Positions 17,754 to 28,200 are shown, counted from the stretch's first letter. The stretch is DNA of 64,000 nt from Bacteroidota bacterium (GCA_029571985.1 JAKQVC010000048.1:114705-178704), one strand, 5' to 3'. Made by a program: numbers and translations. The notes: generated from the letters alone by a model not told the origin.

Positions 17754-18038
17754 ATTTATGCAATGGACAATCACATCTTCCTACTTATTTGTATTGTCCC
17801 ACCACTTATTACCTGATACCTGATACTTGATACCTGATACCGAATTTGGGAAGGAATAAGGAATAAGGAATAAGGAATAAGGAATAAGGAATGAGGAATA
17901 AGGAATAAGGAATGAGGAATGAGGATTTATGCATCAGGATAATCACTTCTTCCCACTTACTTATATTGTCCCACCACTCATTACCTGATACCTGATACTT
18001 GATACCTGATACCAAATTTGGGAAGGAATAAGGAATAA
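17754..18038. repeat. Two diverged ~115-bp direct repeats, offset ~171 bp, carrying heptamer arrays
   Basis: Copy 1 starts at 17754 and copy 2 at 17925 (both begin ATTTATGC). Each contains a conserved TTGTCCCACCACT segment, four ACCTGAT/ACTTGAT heptamers (17811-17838 and 17983-18010) and AATTTGGGAAGGAATAAGG. Between the copies, 17853-17922 is an unbroken run of ten GGAATRA heptamers (seven GGAATAA, three GGAATGA). Non-coding; minus-strand translation gives only a low-complexity peptide. Confidence 0.9.
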
Positions 18039-18064
18039 TTTTTAATGGCATTCCACTAATGCGA

Positions 18065-18112
18065 ACGGCCGGATTGCTTCGCCGCTCCTTGGGTCGCGGC
18101 TCGCAATGACGG
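18065..18112. repeat. Dispersed CGTCATTGCGAG...GAAGCAATC-type palindromic element
   Basis: Reverse complement begins CGTCATTGCGAGCCGCGAC and ends GGCGAAGCAATCC, the hallmark ends of a small palindromic repeat seen in many bacterial genomes. It can fold: ATTGC with GCAAT outside and GCCGC with GCGGC inside, over a ~10-nt loop. Confidence 0.7.
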
Positions 18113-18129
18113 TTACCGAATGAAACTAA

Positions 18130-18148
18130 GTGATTGCGAAGCAATCAC
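18130..18148. repeat. Perfect hairpin GTGATTGC-GAA-GCAATCAC
   Basis: Eight-bp perfect stem with a 3-nt loop. Its core GATTGCGAAGCAATC repeats the ends of the element at 18065-18112, so it may be a miniature or deleted copy. It is followed at 18172-18195 by three 8-bp units CGTCGRCA. Confidence 0.75.
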
Positions 18149-18171
18149 GCTCAAACATCCACACATCATGA

Positions 18172-18195
18172 CGTCGACACGTCGGCACGTCGACA
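18172..18195. repeat. Triple 8-bp repeat CGTCGRCA
   Basis: CGTCGACA, CGTCGGCA, CGTCGACA in tandem, directly before the stop codon of the minus-strand RNA methyltransferase gene at 18200. With the preceding elements it fills the gap 17633-18199, which holds no gene. Confidence 0.75.
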
Positions 18196-18199
18196 CCCC

Positions 18200-19351
18200 T
18201 CACTCCGCTTTTTCTTTCCAAAACTTCCCCTCCCGAATTTCGAATTTTAGAAACAGCGCATCGAGCGGACCGTTTTTCATTTTTATTTTGGCTGAAGGTT
18301 TAAGGCCGATATATTTTGCGGCTTCTTCATTGCCAGTGAATATCCAGGCCGTCCAACCGGCGTATTTGTTTTTTAATACGTTGCCTATCATCTGATAAAA
18401 GGCAATGATATCCGGTTTTTCAATTCGCTCGCCGTAAGGCGGATTCATAATAAGTATACCTTTTTCAGGTGGTGGATCAGCAAGCTGGAAATCGCGTTTG
18501 AAAAAGGTCATTTGCAACTCCGGTATCGCTGTTTGCGCATGGGCAATTGCTGCATTGATATTTCTGCCTTCTATATCGCTGGCAAGCACATGTACTTTGC
18601 GTATTTTTTGTTTTGCAGCTGCATCTACCATAATTTGACGATATAGGGCTGCATCGTAACTCTGCCAACGCTGAAAAGCAAAATGCTTTCTGATTAATCC
18701 CGGTGCTGTCTGCGTTGCAATTAATGCAGCTTCAATAGGCAGTGTGCCACTTCCACACATCGGGTCGTATAAGGTGCTGTTGCCATCCCAACCCGTAAGC
18801 ATAATTAAACCGGCTGCCAGTACTTCTGTCATCGGTGCCGCATGTGTGCCTGTTTTATAACCCCTGATATGCAATGAATCGCCGGAACTATCCAAACTCA
18901 CCTGCACCTGATCACTGCCGATATGCAAATGCAATTGATAATCAGGCGCATCTCTGTCGACACTTGGTCGCTCATCAAATCGCTCCCTGAAATGATCGGC
19001 GATGGCATCTTTTACTTTAAGGGCCGCATAGTTTGAATGCGGAAAATATTGAGAACTCACTGCCTGTGTAATCGCGAAGGTATCATCCACCCCCATTACC
19101 TCCGCCCAATCGTAATTTTTAATAAGGCGATATAATTCTTGTTCTGTTCTTGCCCGACCTTCCACAATTGGAATCATTACCTTGAGAGCCGTGCGCAAAT
19201 AAATATTACAGGCATACAGCAGGTATTTATCGCCTTTACATTGCACTGCTCTGTTGAGCACAACCACATCCTGTGCACCAAGGGCATACAATTCATTCGC
19301 CAGCACCTGCTCCAGCCCCTTGTATGTTTTTATAATGATGGGAAATTCCAT
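18200..19351 (-). CDS. THUMP-domain class I RNA methyltransferase (RlmL/YpsC-like)
   Basis: 383 aa from ATG 19351 (MEFPIIIKTYKGLEQ); 20 further codons are open upstream but do not fit the family. The N-terminal part (about 1-160) is a ferredoxin-like/THUMP RNA-binding region with GLEQVLANELYALGA. The C-terminal Rossmann methyltransferase has DPMCGSGTLPIEAAL and the catalytic MNPPYGERIE motif, typical of N2-guanine methylation in 23S rRNA. This short form lacks the RlmK half of E. coli RlmKL. The last codons abut the repeat island. Confidence 0.92.
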   Translation of the reverse strand: MEFPIIIKTYKGLEQVLANELYALGAQDVVVLNRAVQCKGDKYLLYACNIYLRTALKVMIPIVEGRARTEQELYRLIKNYDWAEVMGVDDTFAITQAVSSQYFPHSNYAALKVKDAIADHFRERFDERPSVDRDAPDYQLHLHIGSDQVQVSLDSSGDSLHIRGYKTGTHAAPMTEVLAAGLIMLTGWDGNSTLYDPMCGSGTLPIEAALIATQTAPGLIRKHFAFQRWQSYDAALYRQIMVDAAAKQKIRKVHVLASDIEGRNINAAIAHAQTAIPELQMTFFKRDFQLADPPPEKGILIMNPPYGERIEKPDIIAFYQMIGNVLKNKYAGWTAWIFTGNEEAAKYIGLKPSAKIKMKNGPLDALFLKFEIREGKFWKEKAE

Positions 19352-19440
19352 TGAAGTAAAGGTAGAAGAATCTAAGTTAAAGGGTAAACTGCAATACACA
19401 TCGCCACGCATGAGTGTGCCTTACAGCATACAGGTCAAAG

Positions 19441-19469
19441 AAAAAGGCCTGTCGAAACCGACAGGCCTT
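19441..19469 (-). terminator. Terminator after haloperoxidase operon
   Basis: AAGGCCTGTCG (19444-19454) pairs with CGACAGGCCTT (19459-19469) over a 4-nt loop; on the minus strand it ends in a T run. It lies 21 bp after the stop of the small secreted protein. Confidence 0.85.
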
Positions 19470-19489
19470 CTCAATATCATCAGCGATAA

Positions 19490-20026
19490 TTATTTACTGC
19501 CAGCATAGCAATTGAAATCAACGTTTTTGTCGAGTTGCGACATAAAGTTGTTCAATAAACCTGCGTATAATACATCTGCAGTGCCTTTGTTATCACCAAT
19601 CGTATAACGTTCCCAAACGGTTGGTTCCTGACGGCTGCAACCCGCATGTGGAGAGTATTTTACGCGGCCCCAACGCAAGTCTTTTTTAAAGATCAGTGCT
19701 GCAACTTTAACTGCACCATCTTTAGGCATACTGATATCTACATAGTAGGTCCAGTTCAAATTGCGCATCAACACATCGAAACTCATCCATGGTGTTGACA
19801 TGCTTTTATCCTTATACAAGTGCAATTTATAGTTGATACGTGCACCATCCGTGCTTACATATTCAAATTTATAGTACAGTGCGCTACCATTATTGTTAGC
19901 AGCTTTAGCCACATTACCTTCATGGTTCATTGAAAGAAATTCTTTCATAACCACCTGGCTTTTTGCTTCAGCGCCCAGGAAGCCAACAAAGGCAACCATC
20001 AGGCATATATGCAATATCTTTTTCAT
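19490..20026 (-). CDS. Hypothetical secreted protein downstream of haloperoxidase
   Basis: 178 aa. Signal peptide MKKILHICLMVAFVGFLGAEA. The mature protein is beta-rich and aromatic (ALYYKFEYVST, NLNWTYYVDISM), with only two Cys in the mature part (HAGCSRQE and DFNCYAGSK), suitable for one disulfide. No known motif. It starts 24 bp after the haloperoxidase stop and is followed by a strong terminator, so the two form an operon. A role as partner or maturation factor is inferred from position alone. Confidence 0.8.
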   Translation of the reverse strand: MKKILHICLMVAFVGFLGAEAKSQVVMKEFLSMNHEGNVAKAANNNGSALYYKFEYVSTDGARINYKLHLYKDKSMSTPWMSFDVLMRNLNWTYYVDISMPKDGAVKVAALIFKKDLRWGRVKYSPHAGCSRQEPTVWERYTIGDNKGTADVLYAGLLNNFMSQLDKNVDFNCYAGSK

Positions 20027-20050
20027 TATGGTCTATTTATCGGGTTAGGG

Positions 20051-21439
20051 TTATTTTTCTTTTTTAGTTGCTGATTCTTTTGAACGGTCAGCATGTGTTT
20101 TCAGATTCTTCAGATAATAATCACCCACACAACGACCCTGTTCAACACCATCTAAGATATCGCAATCGAAGTGGATACCACCATACATCCTGCTATATGC
20201 AGCTTCATCAGCAGCAGCCTGGAATGATTTGAATTCGCGTGGTAACAATCCAATATTCACGTGTGAACTATCAACAAAGGCGAGGTTATCACCAATCAGT
20301 CCGGTCATAATTGTTGCGGCTGCACCGGAGAAACCAGAGTGGCCTGAAGTATAACCAGCGAATGGAGGTGTTTCCACATAAGGCTCCCATGTAGGTTCAA
20401 TATTTTCACGAATAACTGTCTTAGGACGAACCAGGTTTACACGGTATTTAGTATGCCATACAGTGATACAAGCATCATTCATTGCAGCAGCTGTAAGTGC
20501 ATATAATTCGGCAGCACGGTCAAGCTTCATATCTTCAGACTTAACGAAATTGCCTAAGATTTCCATCCAGTGTCCCGGAGGAGTAGAAGTTTCACTCGGA
20601 TCATCCGCCCAGTATTGAGCGATGGTGCGTTGTTCTTCAGTAAGGGTTCTGTCTACTTCCCAAACTTTGTAAGCTTGTTTGTATAATTCACCGGTTGTAT
20701 CACCAATACCATTATAGGCAGGGGCCTTATCGATATCACATTGTGCACCGTCTTTTACAAAAAATGGACGGTGATCACCCCAAAATGGCTCGAGTGCTAC
20801 CTGATTGAAATCAGTTGGCTCCCAAAGTGCCGGATGACCTTCGCGTGAAGGTGCTTTATATTGCTTATAGCGTGTTTCTACGTAGCCATCAGCCTCGCTC
20901 CACTCTAAAATCGCATTTGCTAATTCTTCACCATAATCCATTGAACGTTGCAATACTTCATCGGTTACACCGGCTTCTTTACGACGTTCTATCTGGCTGT
21001 CATGCAGGTCGTTCAAAGTACCAACACCTGCTGTAAAATACCTCGCCAACATACCATCCTGTACGAGATACATCGTTTCAGTAACGCATGTTTGCCAGTC
21101 GTATACCTTTCCGGCATCAGGACGTGGCAGGTTTTCTAAACCATTTAATTGACCTTCAAGGGTATAGTGATTCGGCGCTCCGCCAATTTGTGCCTCATAC
21201 AATCCGATGGCAATGTAGGCATACATACGTGCCGCATCAGGGGGAGATAACCTTTCAGTTCCTACATACTGGAACATCGCATCCCACCATTCGAGGAGGA
21301 ATTGTGCGCTTTCTTCACTAGAAGGCTTACTGGCACTGTTGTAAAGTGGATTCGCACCACCTTTAGATTTGTCACCACATGATGATGAGAAAACAGCAAC
21401 GCCTGCAAGCATCACAACAAGTAAGTGTTTAAATTTCAT
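20051..21439 (-). CDS. Vanadium-dependent haloperoxidase-like (PAP2 superfamily) lipoprotein
   Basis: 462 aa from ATG 21439. The signal ends in FSSSC with Cys21, so it is a lipoprotein. The largely helical body ends with the vanadate/phosphate-binding motifs of the PAP2 family: RVNLVRPKTV, PPFAGYTSGHSGFSG and SRMYGGIHFDCD (R-x3-GG-x-H). These residues bind vanadate in haloperoxidases and phosphate in acid phosphatases; length and C-terminal placement favour the haloperoxidase group. Whether it oxidises halides is unknown. Divergent from two giant propeller lipoproteins, an arrangement that suggests a shared function. An open upstream frame to 21481 is rejected as start. Confidence 0.9.
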   Translation of the reverse strand: MKFKHLLVVMLAGVAVFSSSCGDKSKGGANPLYNSASKPSSEESAQFLLEWWDAMFQYVGTERLSPPDAARMYAYIAIGLYEAQIGGAPNHYTLEGQLNGLENLPRPDAGKVYDWQTCVTETMYLVQDGMLARYFTAGVGTLNDLHDSQIERRKEAGVTDEVLQRSMDYGEELANAILEWSEADGYVETRYKQYKAPSREGHPALWEPTDFNQVALEPFWGDHRPFFVKDGAQCDIDKAPAYNGIGDTTGELYKQAYKVWEVDRTLTEEQRTIAQYWADDPSETSTPPGHWMEILGNFVKSEDMKLDRAAELYALTAAAMNDACITVWHTKYRVNLVRPKTVIRENIEPTWEPYVETPPFAGYTSGHSGFSGAAATIMTGLIGDNLAFVDSSHVNIGLLPREFKSFQAAADEAAYSRMYGGIHFDCDILDGVEQGRCVGDYYLKNLKTHADRSKESATKKEK

Positions 21440-21478
21440 GACTCTTGGAGTTTTGTTAGCAGTTGATAAAGTTGAGCG

Positions 21479-21486
21479 CAAAGTTA
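21479..21486 (-). promoter_or_regulatory. -7 box TAACTTTG of haloperoxidase operon
   Basis: Matches TAnnTTTG on the minus strand, 39 nt before the ATG at 21439. A TTG -33 element at the usual distance is not evident. Confidence 0.45.
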
Positions 21487-21560
21487 ATCAAATAACCGCT
21501 CTCACCCTGCATTAACAAAACATTTACAGAGGCTGTACTTAGCCCCCCTACTTACTCCCC

Positions 21561-21568
21561 TACCTTTG
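21561..21568 (+). promoter_or_regulatory. -7 box TACCTTTG of first propeller gene
   Basis: Matches TAnnTTTG 22 nt before the ATG at 21591. The -33 element is not clear. Shares the ~150-bp divergent region with the haloperoxidase promoter. Confidence 0.5.
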
Positions 21569-21590
21569 CAGTTCAAACCGTAGACTAGGC

Positions 21591-24500
21591 ATGAAATCTC
21601 TATTAAGCACCATCACAGGCATTAGTGTGCTCACCATTTTGAGCAGCTGTGGCTCAGGTAAAAACAGTAAAGATTACCTGAACGACTGGAAATTTACTGA
21701 AAATATCGACAAAGCAAAAATTGTTAAAACCGACGGTGAGTCAGGCAAAATGTTCGATTTGCTGACTTCAAAAACCACCGGTATCACCTTTAACAATGAA
21801 TTGATTGAAACCTTTGACCTCAACTACTACCGGTACGGCTATTCGTATAATGGCGCAGGTGTAGGTGTTGGCGATTTCAATAACGACGGACTGCAGGACC
21901 TGTATTTTTCAGGCAACGTGGTTCCTGACCGCATGTACATCAACAAAGGCAATATGCAATTTGAAGATGTTACCGCAAAATGCGGCATCAACGGAAAACC
22001 AGGCTGGAGCACAGGTGTTACGGTTGTCGACATTAATGAAGACGGATGGAAAGACATTTATGTATGTCGCGCCCGCTACGAAGACCCGGAAAAACGCCGC
22101 AACCTGTTGTATGTAAACAACCAGGATGGCACTTTTACAGAAAAAGCAAAGGAATTCGGTATCGATGACGATAGTTATTCTACACACGCAAACTTCTTTG
22201 ACGCAGATAATGATGGCGACCTCGACTTATATGTCGTGACCCACCCTACCGATTTCAAAGACAAAAACAAACAAAAGAACTATCAGAAAATTGAAGAGGG
22301 TACCAATATGAGTAACCGCTTCTATCGCAATGAAGGAAATGGAAAATTTGTTGAATGTCATGCACAGGTGGGTATCAATAACCATGGCTTTGGTTTATCT
22401 GTAACAACCGGTGATATCAATGATGATGGTTGGATGGATGTATTTGTAGGTAATGATTACATCATGCACGACTACACCTACCTGAATCAGGGTGATGGCA
22501 CCTTTAAAGAATCAAGCCGCGAAATCCTGACTAAAACTGCATACTATGGTATGGGAACAGATGTTGCCGACTACAATAATGACTTGTTGATGGATATGTT
22601 TACCGTTGACATGGATATTGAAGGTAACTATGGTACCAAAACGTTCATGCAATCAAATAAGCAAACATTTTTACGTACCCTCGTAAATGGTGGATATTTG
22701 CAGCAATATGGACGTAATGCACTTCAATTAAATAATGGTATTGGTAAATTCTCAGAGGTTGCCAATTTCGCCGGTGTATCTACTACCGGATGGAGCTGGA
22801 GTCCTTTGTTTGCTGATTATGATAATGACGGTTATAAAGACTTATATGTTTCTAACGGCTTCCTGAAAGACAGCCACATGGATATCATGGAAGTGTATGT
22901 TAAGCTTACGCGCGCAAACCGACTTTCTGATTCTTCAGAATACATGACATTGCGCAAGCAAATCCCTGAAAACTCCGTACTCGAATGGCCAAACGCTATG
23001 TTCCGCAACAAGGGTGATTTAACCTTTGATGATGTGCGTGAAGAATGGGGTATGTATTTCCCTTCAACTTCTTACGGTGCAGCTTATGCCGACTTCGATA
23101 ATGATGGCGACGTAGACATCGTGTTGAACAATGCCAATCTCGAAACATTTATTGCCAGAAACAATTCAACTAAAGTAAATGGTAACAAATATTTACGTGT
23201 TGATTTAGTTGGTGAAAAATCTAATCCTGATGGTCTGGGCGCTAAAATTTATGTTACCGCCGGAAATAGTTCACAAATGGTGCAGATGGAAACGGTTAAA
23301 GGCTATTTGTCATGCTCTGAGCCTATTGCACATTTCGGTTTAGGTAACGTTGAAAAAGTTGACCAGGTAGTTGTTCATTGGTTAGATGGTAAAGAAAATG
23401 TACTCACCAATGTTGGTACAAACACCACTATTGTTGTTGACCATAAAGATGCCGTTAAAACAAATCGTTCTGCAGTGCCTAAACCGGCGGCGGTTTTAGC
23501 TAATGCAACAACAGATTTAAAAATTGATTTTGCACATAAGGAAAATGAATTTGATGATTTCGATCGCGAATTCCTGATACCTAAAGAGTTAAGCAATTTA
23601 GGTCCCGGTATTGCTGTAGGTGATGTGAATGGAGATGGCAATGACGACTTCTTCATCGGTGGTGCCAAGAATCAAAGCGGTGCCATCTATACTCAGAATG
23701 CAAATGGCACTTTCACAAAATCAAATTTCGCTGCCGGTGCAGAAGATATTCAATCAGAAGACATGGGTGCTATCTTTTTTGATGCAGATGGCGATGCTGA
23801 TATGGATTTGTATGTTGTAAGTGGTGGAAGTGATTTTCCAAAAGATGACCCGAATTTAGCTGATCGTTTATATATAAACGATAGCAAAGGCAACTATAAA
23901 TGGAACAAGGACGCATTACCAAAAATGATTGCATCCGGTTCAACAGTTGTTGCTCAGGATTATGATAAGGATGGCGATATGGACCTGTTCGTAGGCACGC
24001 GCATCATCCCGGGCAACTACCCTTTCCCGGCTAAGAGTTATATACTCCAAAACAATAAAGGAAAATTCACAGACGTAACCAAAACGGTTGCACCTGAACT
24101 GGAAACTATTGGATTGGTTAGTGCGGCATTATGGACAGATATTAATAATGATGGCGACTACGACCTGATGTTAAATGGTGAATGGATGCCAATTACCGTA
24201 TTTGAAAACAATAACGGTAAATTGAAAAACATCACGAACCAGGCTGGTTTATCAGAATCAACAGGCTGGTGGAATAGTTTAACAGCAGGCGATTTTGATA
24301 ATGATGGCGACATGGATTATGTAGCCGGAAACTTTGGTATCAACCTGAAATATCGCCCGAAAGAAAAGCCAATCGAATTATTCTATGATGATTACGATAA
24401 CAATGGCACACATGATATCATCATGGGTTACTGGCAGGGTGAACATTTGTATCCGCAAAAAACACGCGAGCGGATGATTGAACAAATGAAAGATATCGAA

Positions 24501-25193
24501 ACAATATTCCCTGACTGGGATAGCTATGGCCGTGCTGAAGTTTGGGATTTTTATGGTCGCAAACGCATGGAGAATTCGCAATTACATTATAAAGCGAACA
24601 CCTTTTATACCAGCTATATTGAAAACCTGGGCAATAACAAATTTGCCGTAAAACAAATGCCAAACGAAATGCAGGTATCAAGCACATTTGGCATTGTTGT
24701 AATGGATATTAATCAGGATGGAAATTTAGACATGGTTAGTCATGGTAATTTCTATGAAACTGAAATTGAAACAAACACGCAGGATGCCGGTATTGGTAAT
24801 GTGATGTTAGGCAATGGTGATGGTACATTTACTAATCTGCCTGCGCGCTATTCTGGTTTCTATTCTGCAGCAAATGCAAAATCACTGGCTATCATCCGCG
24901 TTGGATCTGCAAAGGCTCCTTATTTATTAACCACAAACAGCAATGGTCCTGTTGAAGCATTTAAGTGCTTGAATACTAATCAAACAGTAGCCATAATGCC
25001 TTCAGATGCATACGCAATTATTACATACGCCGATGGCAAAAAACGCCGTCAGGAGTTCTATACCGGTTCAGGCTATCTGAGTCAGAGCGCACGTGCCGTT
25101 ATAGTAAATGATGCCATGATGCAGATCACTGTTTATGACGCAAAAGGAAATGCACGCGCTGTGTACGGCACGCAGATTACAATGAATAAATAA
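21591..25193 (+). CDS. Double seven-bladed FG-GAP/VCBS propeller lipoprotein with ASPIC/UnbV domain (1)
   Basis: 1200 aa. Lipobox TILSSC (Cys20). Fourteen Asp-rich calcium-loop motifs of the form DxxxDGxxDxx are seen: seven (from DFNNDGLQDLY near residue 95 to DFDNDGDVDIV near 505), then an ASPIC/UnbV domain (about 532-625: LRVDLVGEKSNPDGLGAK, HFGLG, VVVHWLDG), then seven more (DVNGDGNDDFF to DINQDGNLDMV). A C-terminal segment YAIITYADGKKRRQEFYTGS is shared with the next gene. This implies two integrin-like seven-bladed propellers joined by UnbV. A surface-exposed, Ca-binding role in capturing polymers or in adhesion is likely; the exact function is unknown. Paralogous to the next gene, 23 bp away. 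Confidence 0.9.
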   Translation: MKSLLSTITGISVLTILSSCGSGKNSKDYLNDWKFTENIDKAKIVKTDGESGKMFDLLTSKTTGITFNNELIETFDLNYYRYGYSYNGAGVGVGDFNNDGLQDLYFSGNVVPDRMYINKGNMQFEDVTAKCGINGKPGWSTGVTVVDINEDGWKDIYVCRARYEDPEKRRNLLYVNNQDGTFTEKAKEFGIDDDSYSTHANFFDADNDGDLDLYVVTHPTDFKDKNKQKNYQKIEEGTNMSNRFYRNEGNGKFVECHAQVGINNHGFGLSVTTGDINDDGWMDVFVGNDYIMHDYTYLNQGDGTFKESSREILTKTAYYGMGTDVADYNNDLLMDMFTVDMDIEGNYGTKTFMQSNKQTFLRTLVNGGYLQQYGRNALQLNNGIGKFSEVANFAGVSTTGWSWSPLFADYDNDGYKDLYVSNGFLKDSHMDIMEVYVKLTRANRLSDSSEYMTLRKQIPENSVLEWPNAMFRNKGDLTFDDVREEWGMYFPSTSYGAAYADFDNDGDVDIVLNNANLETFIARNNSTKVNGNKYLRVDLVGEKSNPDGLGAKIYVTAGNSSQMVQMETVKGYLSCSEPIAHFGLGNVEKVDQVVVHWLDGKENVLTNVGTNTTIVVDHKDAVKTNRSAVPKPAAVLANATTDLKIDFAHKENEFDDFDREFLIPKELSNLGPGIAVGDVNGDGNDDFFIGGAKNQSGAIYTQNANGTFTKSNFAAGAEDIQSEDMGAIFFDADGDADMDLYVVSGGSDFPKDDPNLADRLYINDSKGNYKWNKDALPKMIASGSTVVAQDYDKDGDMDLFVGTRIIPGNYPFPAKSYILQNNKGKFTDVTKTVAPELETIGLVSAALWTDINNDGDYDLMLNGEWMPITVFENNNGKLKNITNQAGLSESTGWWNSLTAGDFDNDGDMDYVAGNFGINLKYRPKEKPIELFYDDYDNNGTHDIIMGYWQGEHLYPQKTRERMIEQMKDIETIFPDWDSYGRAEVWDFYGRKRMENSQLHYKANTFYTSYIENLGNNKFAVKQMPNEMQVSSTFGIVVMDINQDGNLDMVSHGNFYETEIETNTQDAGIGNVMLGNGDGTFTNLPARYSGFYSAANAKSLAIIRVGSAKAPYLLTTNSNGPVEAFKCLNTNQTVAIMPSDAYAIITYADGKKRRQEFYTGSGYLSQSARAVIVNDAMMQITVYDAKGNARAVYGTQITMNK

Positions 25194-25216
25194 AGAATTC
25201 AGGTATAATTAATTCA

Positions 25217-28200
25217 ATGAAAGCGACAATGAAAATACAACACACACTATTAATTGCCGGATGCACAGCCTTAAGTGTGCTATCGTCCTGCAATTTATTC
25301 AAGAGCAGCGATGCAGATACGCGCGGCTCTGTAATCATTGATAAAAACCGCGAAGTAACACTCGATGGAAATAGCGGTAAATTATTCGATATCCTGACTA
25401 ATAAATCTACAGGGATCGATTTTGTCAATGATTTAACCGAAAATTATTCTGTAAACTGGTGGAGGTATTCTTATATCTACAACGGCGGGTCTGTTTGTAT
25501 CGGTGATGTTAACAAAGACAATTTGCCCGACTTGTTTTTTACCGGCAACCTCGTCCCAAGCAGGCTTTATCTCAATAAAGGCAATTTGCAATTTGAGGAT
25601 GTTACCGCAAAATCAGGTATTGCTAGTAGAAAAGAAAAATGGCCTTATGGTGCATCCATGGTTGATTTTGACGGTGATGATGACCTCGATATTTATATCT
25701 GTATGAGCCGTTGGGATAATCCGGAACAACGCGCCAACGAAATGTGGGTAAATAATGGGGATGGCACATTCACCGAAATGGCTGCTAAACTCGGCATCGA
25801 TGATAAATCATATAGCACGCATGCCAATTTCTTCGATTGCGATAATGATGGCGATTTGGACATTTATCTGGTTACTCACCCGGTAGATTTTATCGACAAG
25901 AACAAAACACGTTATTTCCAGAAAATCGAGCAGGGCAAAAACCTCAGCAACCAGTTCTATATCAATAATGGCGATGGCACATTCTCTGAGGTTCATATGC
26001 AAATGGGAATTAATAACCATGGCTATGGACTGAGCGCAACTGTTGGCGATATTAATGACGATGGGTTCCAGGATGTTTTTGTTGCCAACGACTATGCGAT
26101 GTATGATTATGTGTATGTGTATGACAACAAAACAAAAAAGTACCGCGACGAATCATTAACAGCCATTAAAAAGACATCTATCAACTCGATGGGTTCTGAT
26201 ATAGCTGACTTTAATAATGATGGTTTCCTGGATATGTTCGTGGTAGACATGGATATGGAGGATAACTATACCTACAAAACCTTTATGTTATCCAGCCAGG
26301 TTGAAATCATGCGTATTTTATTAAACGCAGGGTATGGCTATCAGAATCGTTCTAACTCTATGCAAATGAATAACGGAGATGGCACATTCTCTGAAATCAG
26401 CCGCACGGCAAACGTATCTACAACAGATTGGAGTTGGACTACCTTCTTTACAGATTTTGATAATGATGGGTATAAAGATTTATATATTGCAAACGGATTT
26501 TTACGCGATTTCCATGTAGATGAATCTGAAACCTATCATAAGCTGCGCCGAGCCGTGCGTATCGAGGATAGCACGGTTTATTATGAAGTGCGCAAAGAAC
26601 TTCCAAACTATGTACTCGATCACCCGAACTACATTTTCCGCAACAATGGTGATTTAAGCTTTGAGGATATGCGCGATAAATGGGGCATTTACTATCCATC
26701 AATTACTTATGGTGGTGGGTATTCTGACCTTGACCGCGATGGTGATATCGATATGGTAATCAGTAACGTAAACCAAAGTCCTTGGGTTTACCGAAACAAT
26801 TCTGAAAAAATGAATCTCGGTAACAACTACATCAATTTCAAGGTAAAAGGTTATGCCAAAAACTCTGCCGGTTTAGGAACTAAAGTGCGCATATTTACCG
26901 GCAATCAACAACAATACATCCAGACTTCAGCCAGCCGTGGCTATATCACCACTATTATTGATGATATCCATTTCGGTGTTGGCAAATCAACACAAATCGA
27001 CCGCGTTGAAGTTGAATGGTTAGATGGCACCAAACTCATGTTAACGAATGTGCCGGTTAATCAAGTTGTTGTGCTTGATCATGCTCAAGGTTCTAAATCT
27101 ATTCAATTCCCTGAACGCATAAGCTCTAACAAAACATTTGCAGAAGTAGGTTCAAAAATCGGTGTCGACTTCGAACATAAAGAAGCTGATTACGATGATT
27201 ATCTGCGCGAATTTTTGCTCCCGCATAAAATGTCGACACTCGGCAGCGGAATTGCTGTAGGTGATGTAAACGGCGATGGTAGCGATGATTTCTATGCAGG
27301 TGGTGCCGCCGGTCAAAGTGGTGCCATGTATATTCAAACAGCAAATGGCTCATTTGAAAAAAGCAACTTTGTTCAAGGCGCCAACGATGGTTTAACTTCT
27401 GAAGATGCCGGATCTATTTTATTTGATGCCGATAATGATGGCGATAATGATTTATATGTTGCATCCGGAAGTAACGAATGTTCTGCAACTGATGCACGCC
27501 TCGCTGACAGATTATACATCAATGATGGCAAGGGCAATTTCAAGTTGAATAAACAGGCAATTCCGGATATTAAATCCAGTAGCTCAGTAGTAACTGCTGC
27601 AGATTATGATAAGGATGGCGACATGGACTTGTTTGTTGGTGGTCGCCAGATTCCGGGCAGATATCTGGCTTCAGCTTCCAGCTATATCCTGCGCAATGAT
27701 GGTGGCAAATTCACTGATGTTAGTGCTGAAGTTGCCCCTATGCTGAATAATATCGGTATGGTTACAAGTGCCCTCTGGAGTGACTTTAACAACGACAATG
27801 CATTAGACTTGATTATTACCGGCGACTGGATGGCTATCACCTTCCTGAAAAACAGCGGGGGCAAATTCAGTGATGTTACTTCATCTACAGGACTTGCGAA
27901 CGCAACCGGCTGGTGGCAGAGCATCAATGGTGCCGATTTAGATAATGATGGCGATATGGATTATGTAGTTGGAAATTTCGGTACTAACCGCCGTTACAAA
28001 AATACCGTGTCAACACAAGGCAAACCACTTCCACTGGAAGCGTTCTTATACGATTTCGATAAAAGTGGTACCGAAGATTATATCATGTGTTATTATCAGC
28101 ATGATAAACTTTTCCCTGTAAAAACACGTGAGCGTATGCTCGAACAGATTCCTTCCATTGAAGAAAAATTCCCGACCTGGAATGAGTATGGTATTGCAAC

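Noticed and set aside
17853..17922. CRISPR-like array
   Set aside because: Units are 7 bp without unique spacers; no cas genes are present.
17809..18144. Open frame on the minus strand with repeated SLFLIPY units
   Set aside because: It is translation of the GGAATAA and ACCTGAT heptamers; low complexity, no start context, and it crosses non-coding repeats.
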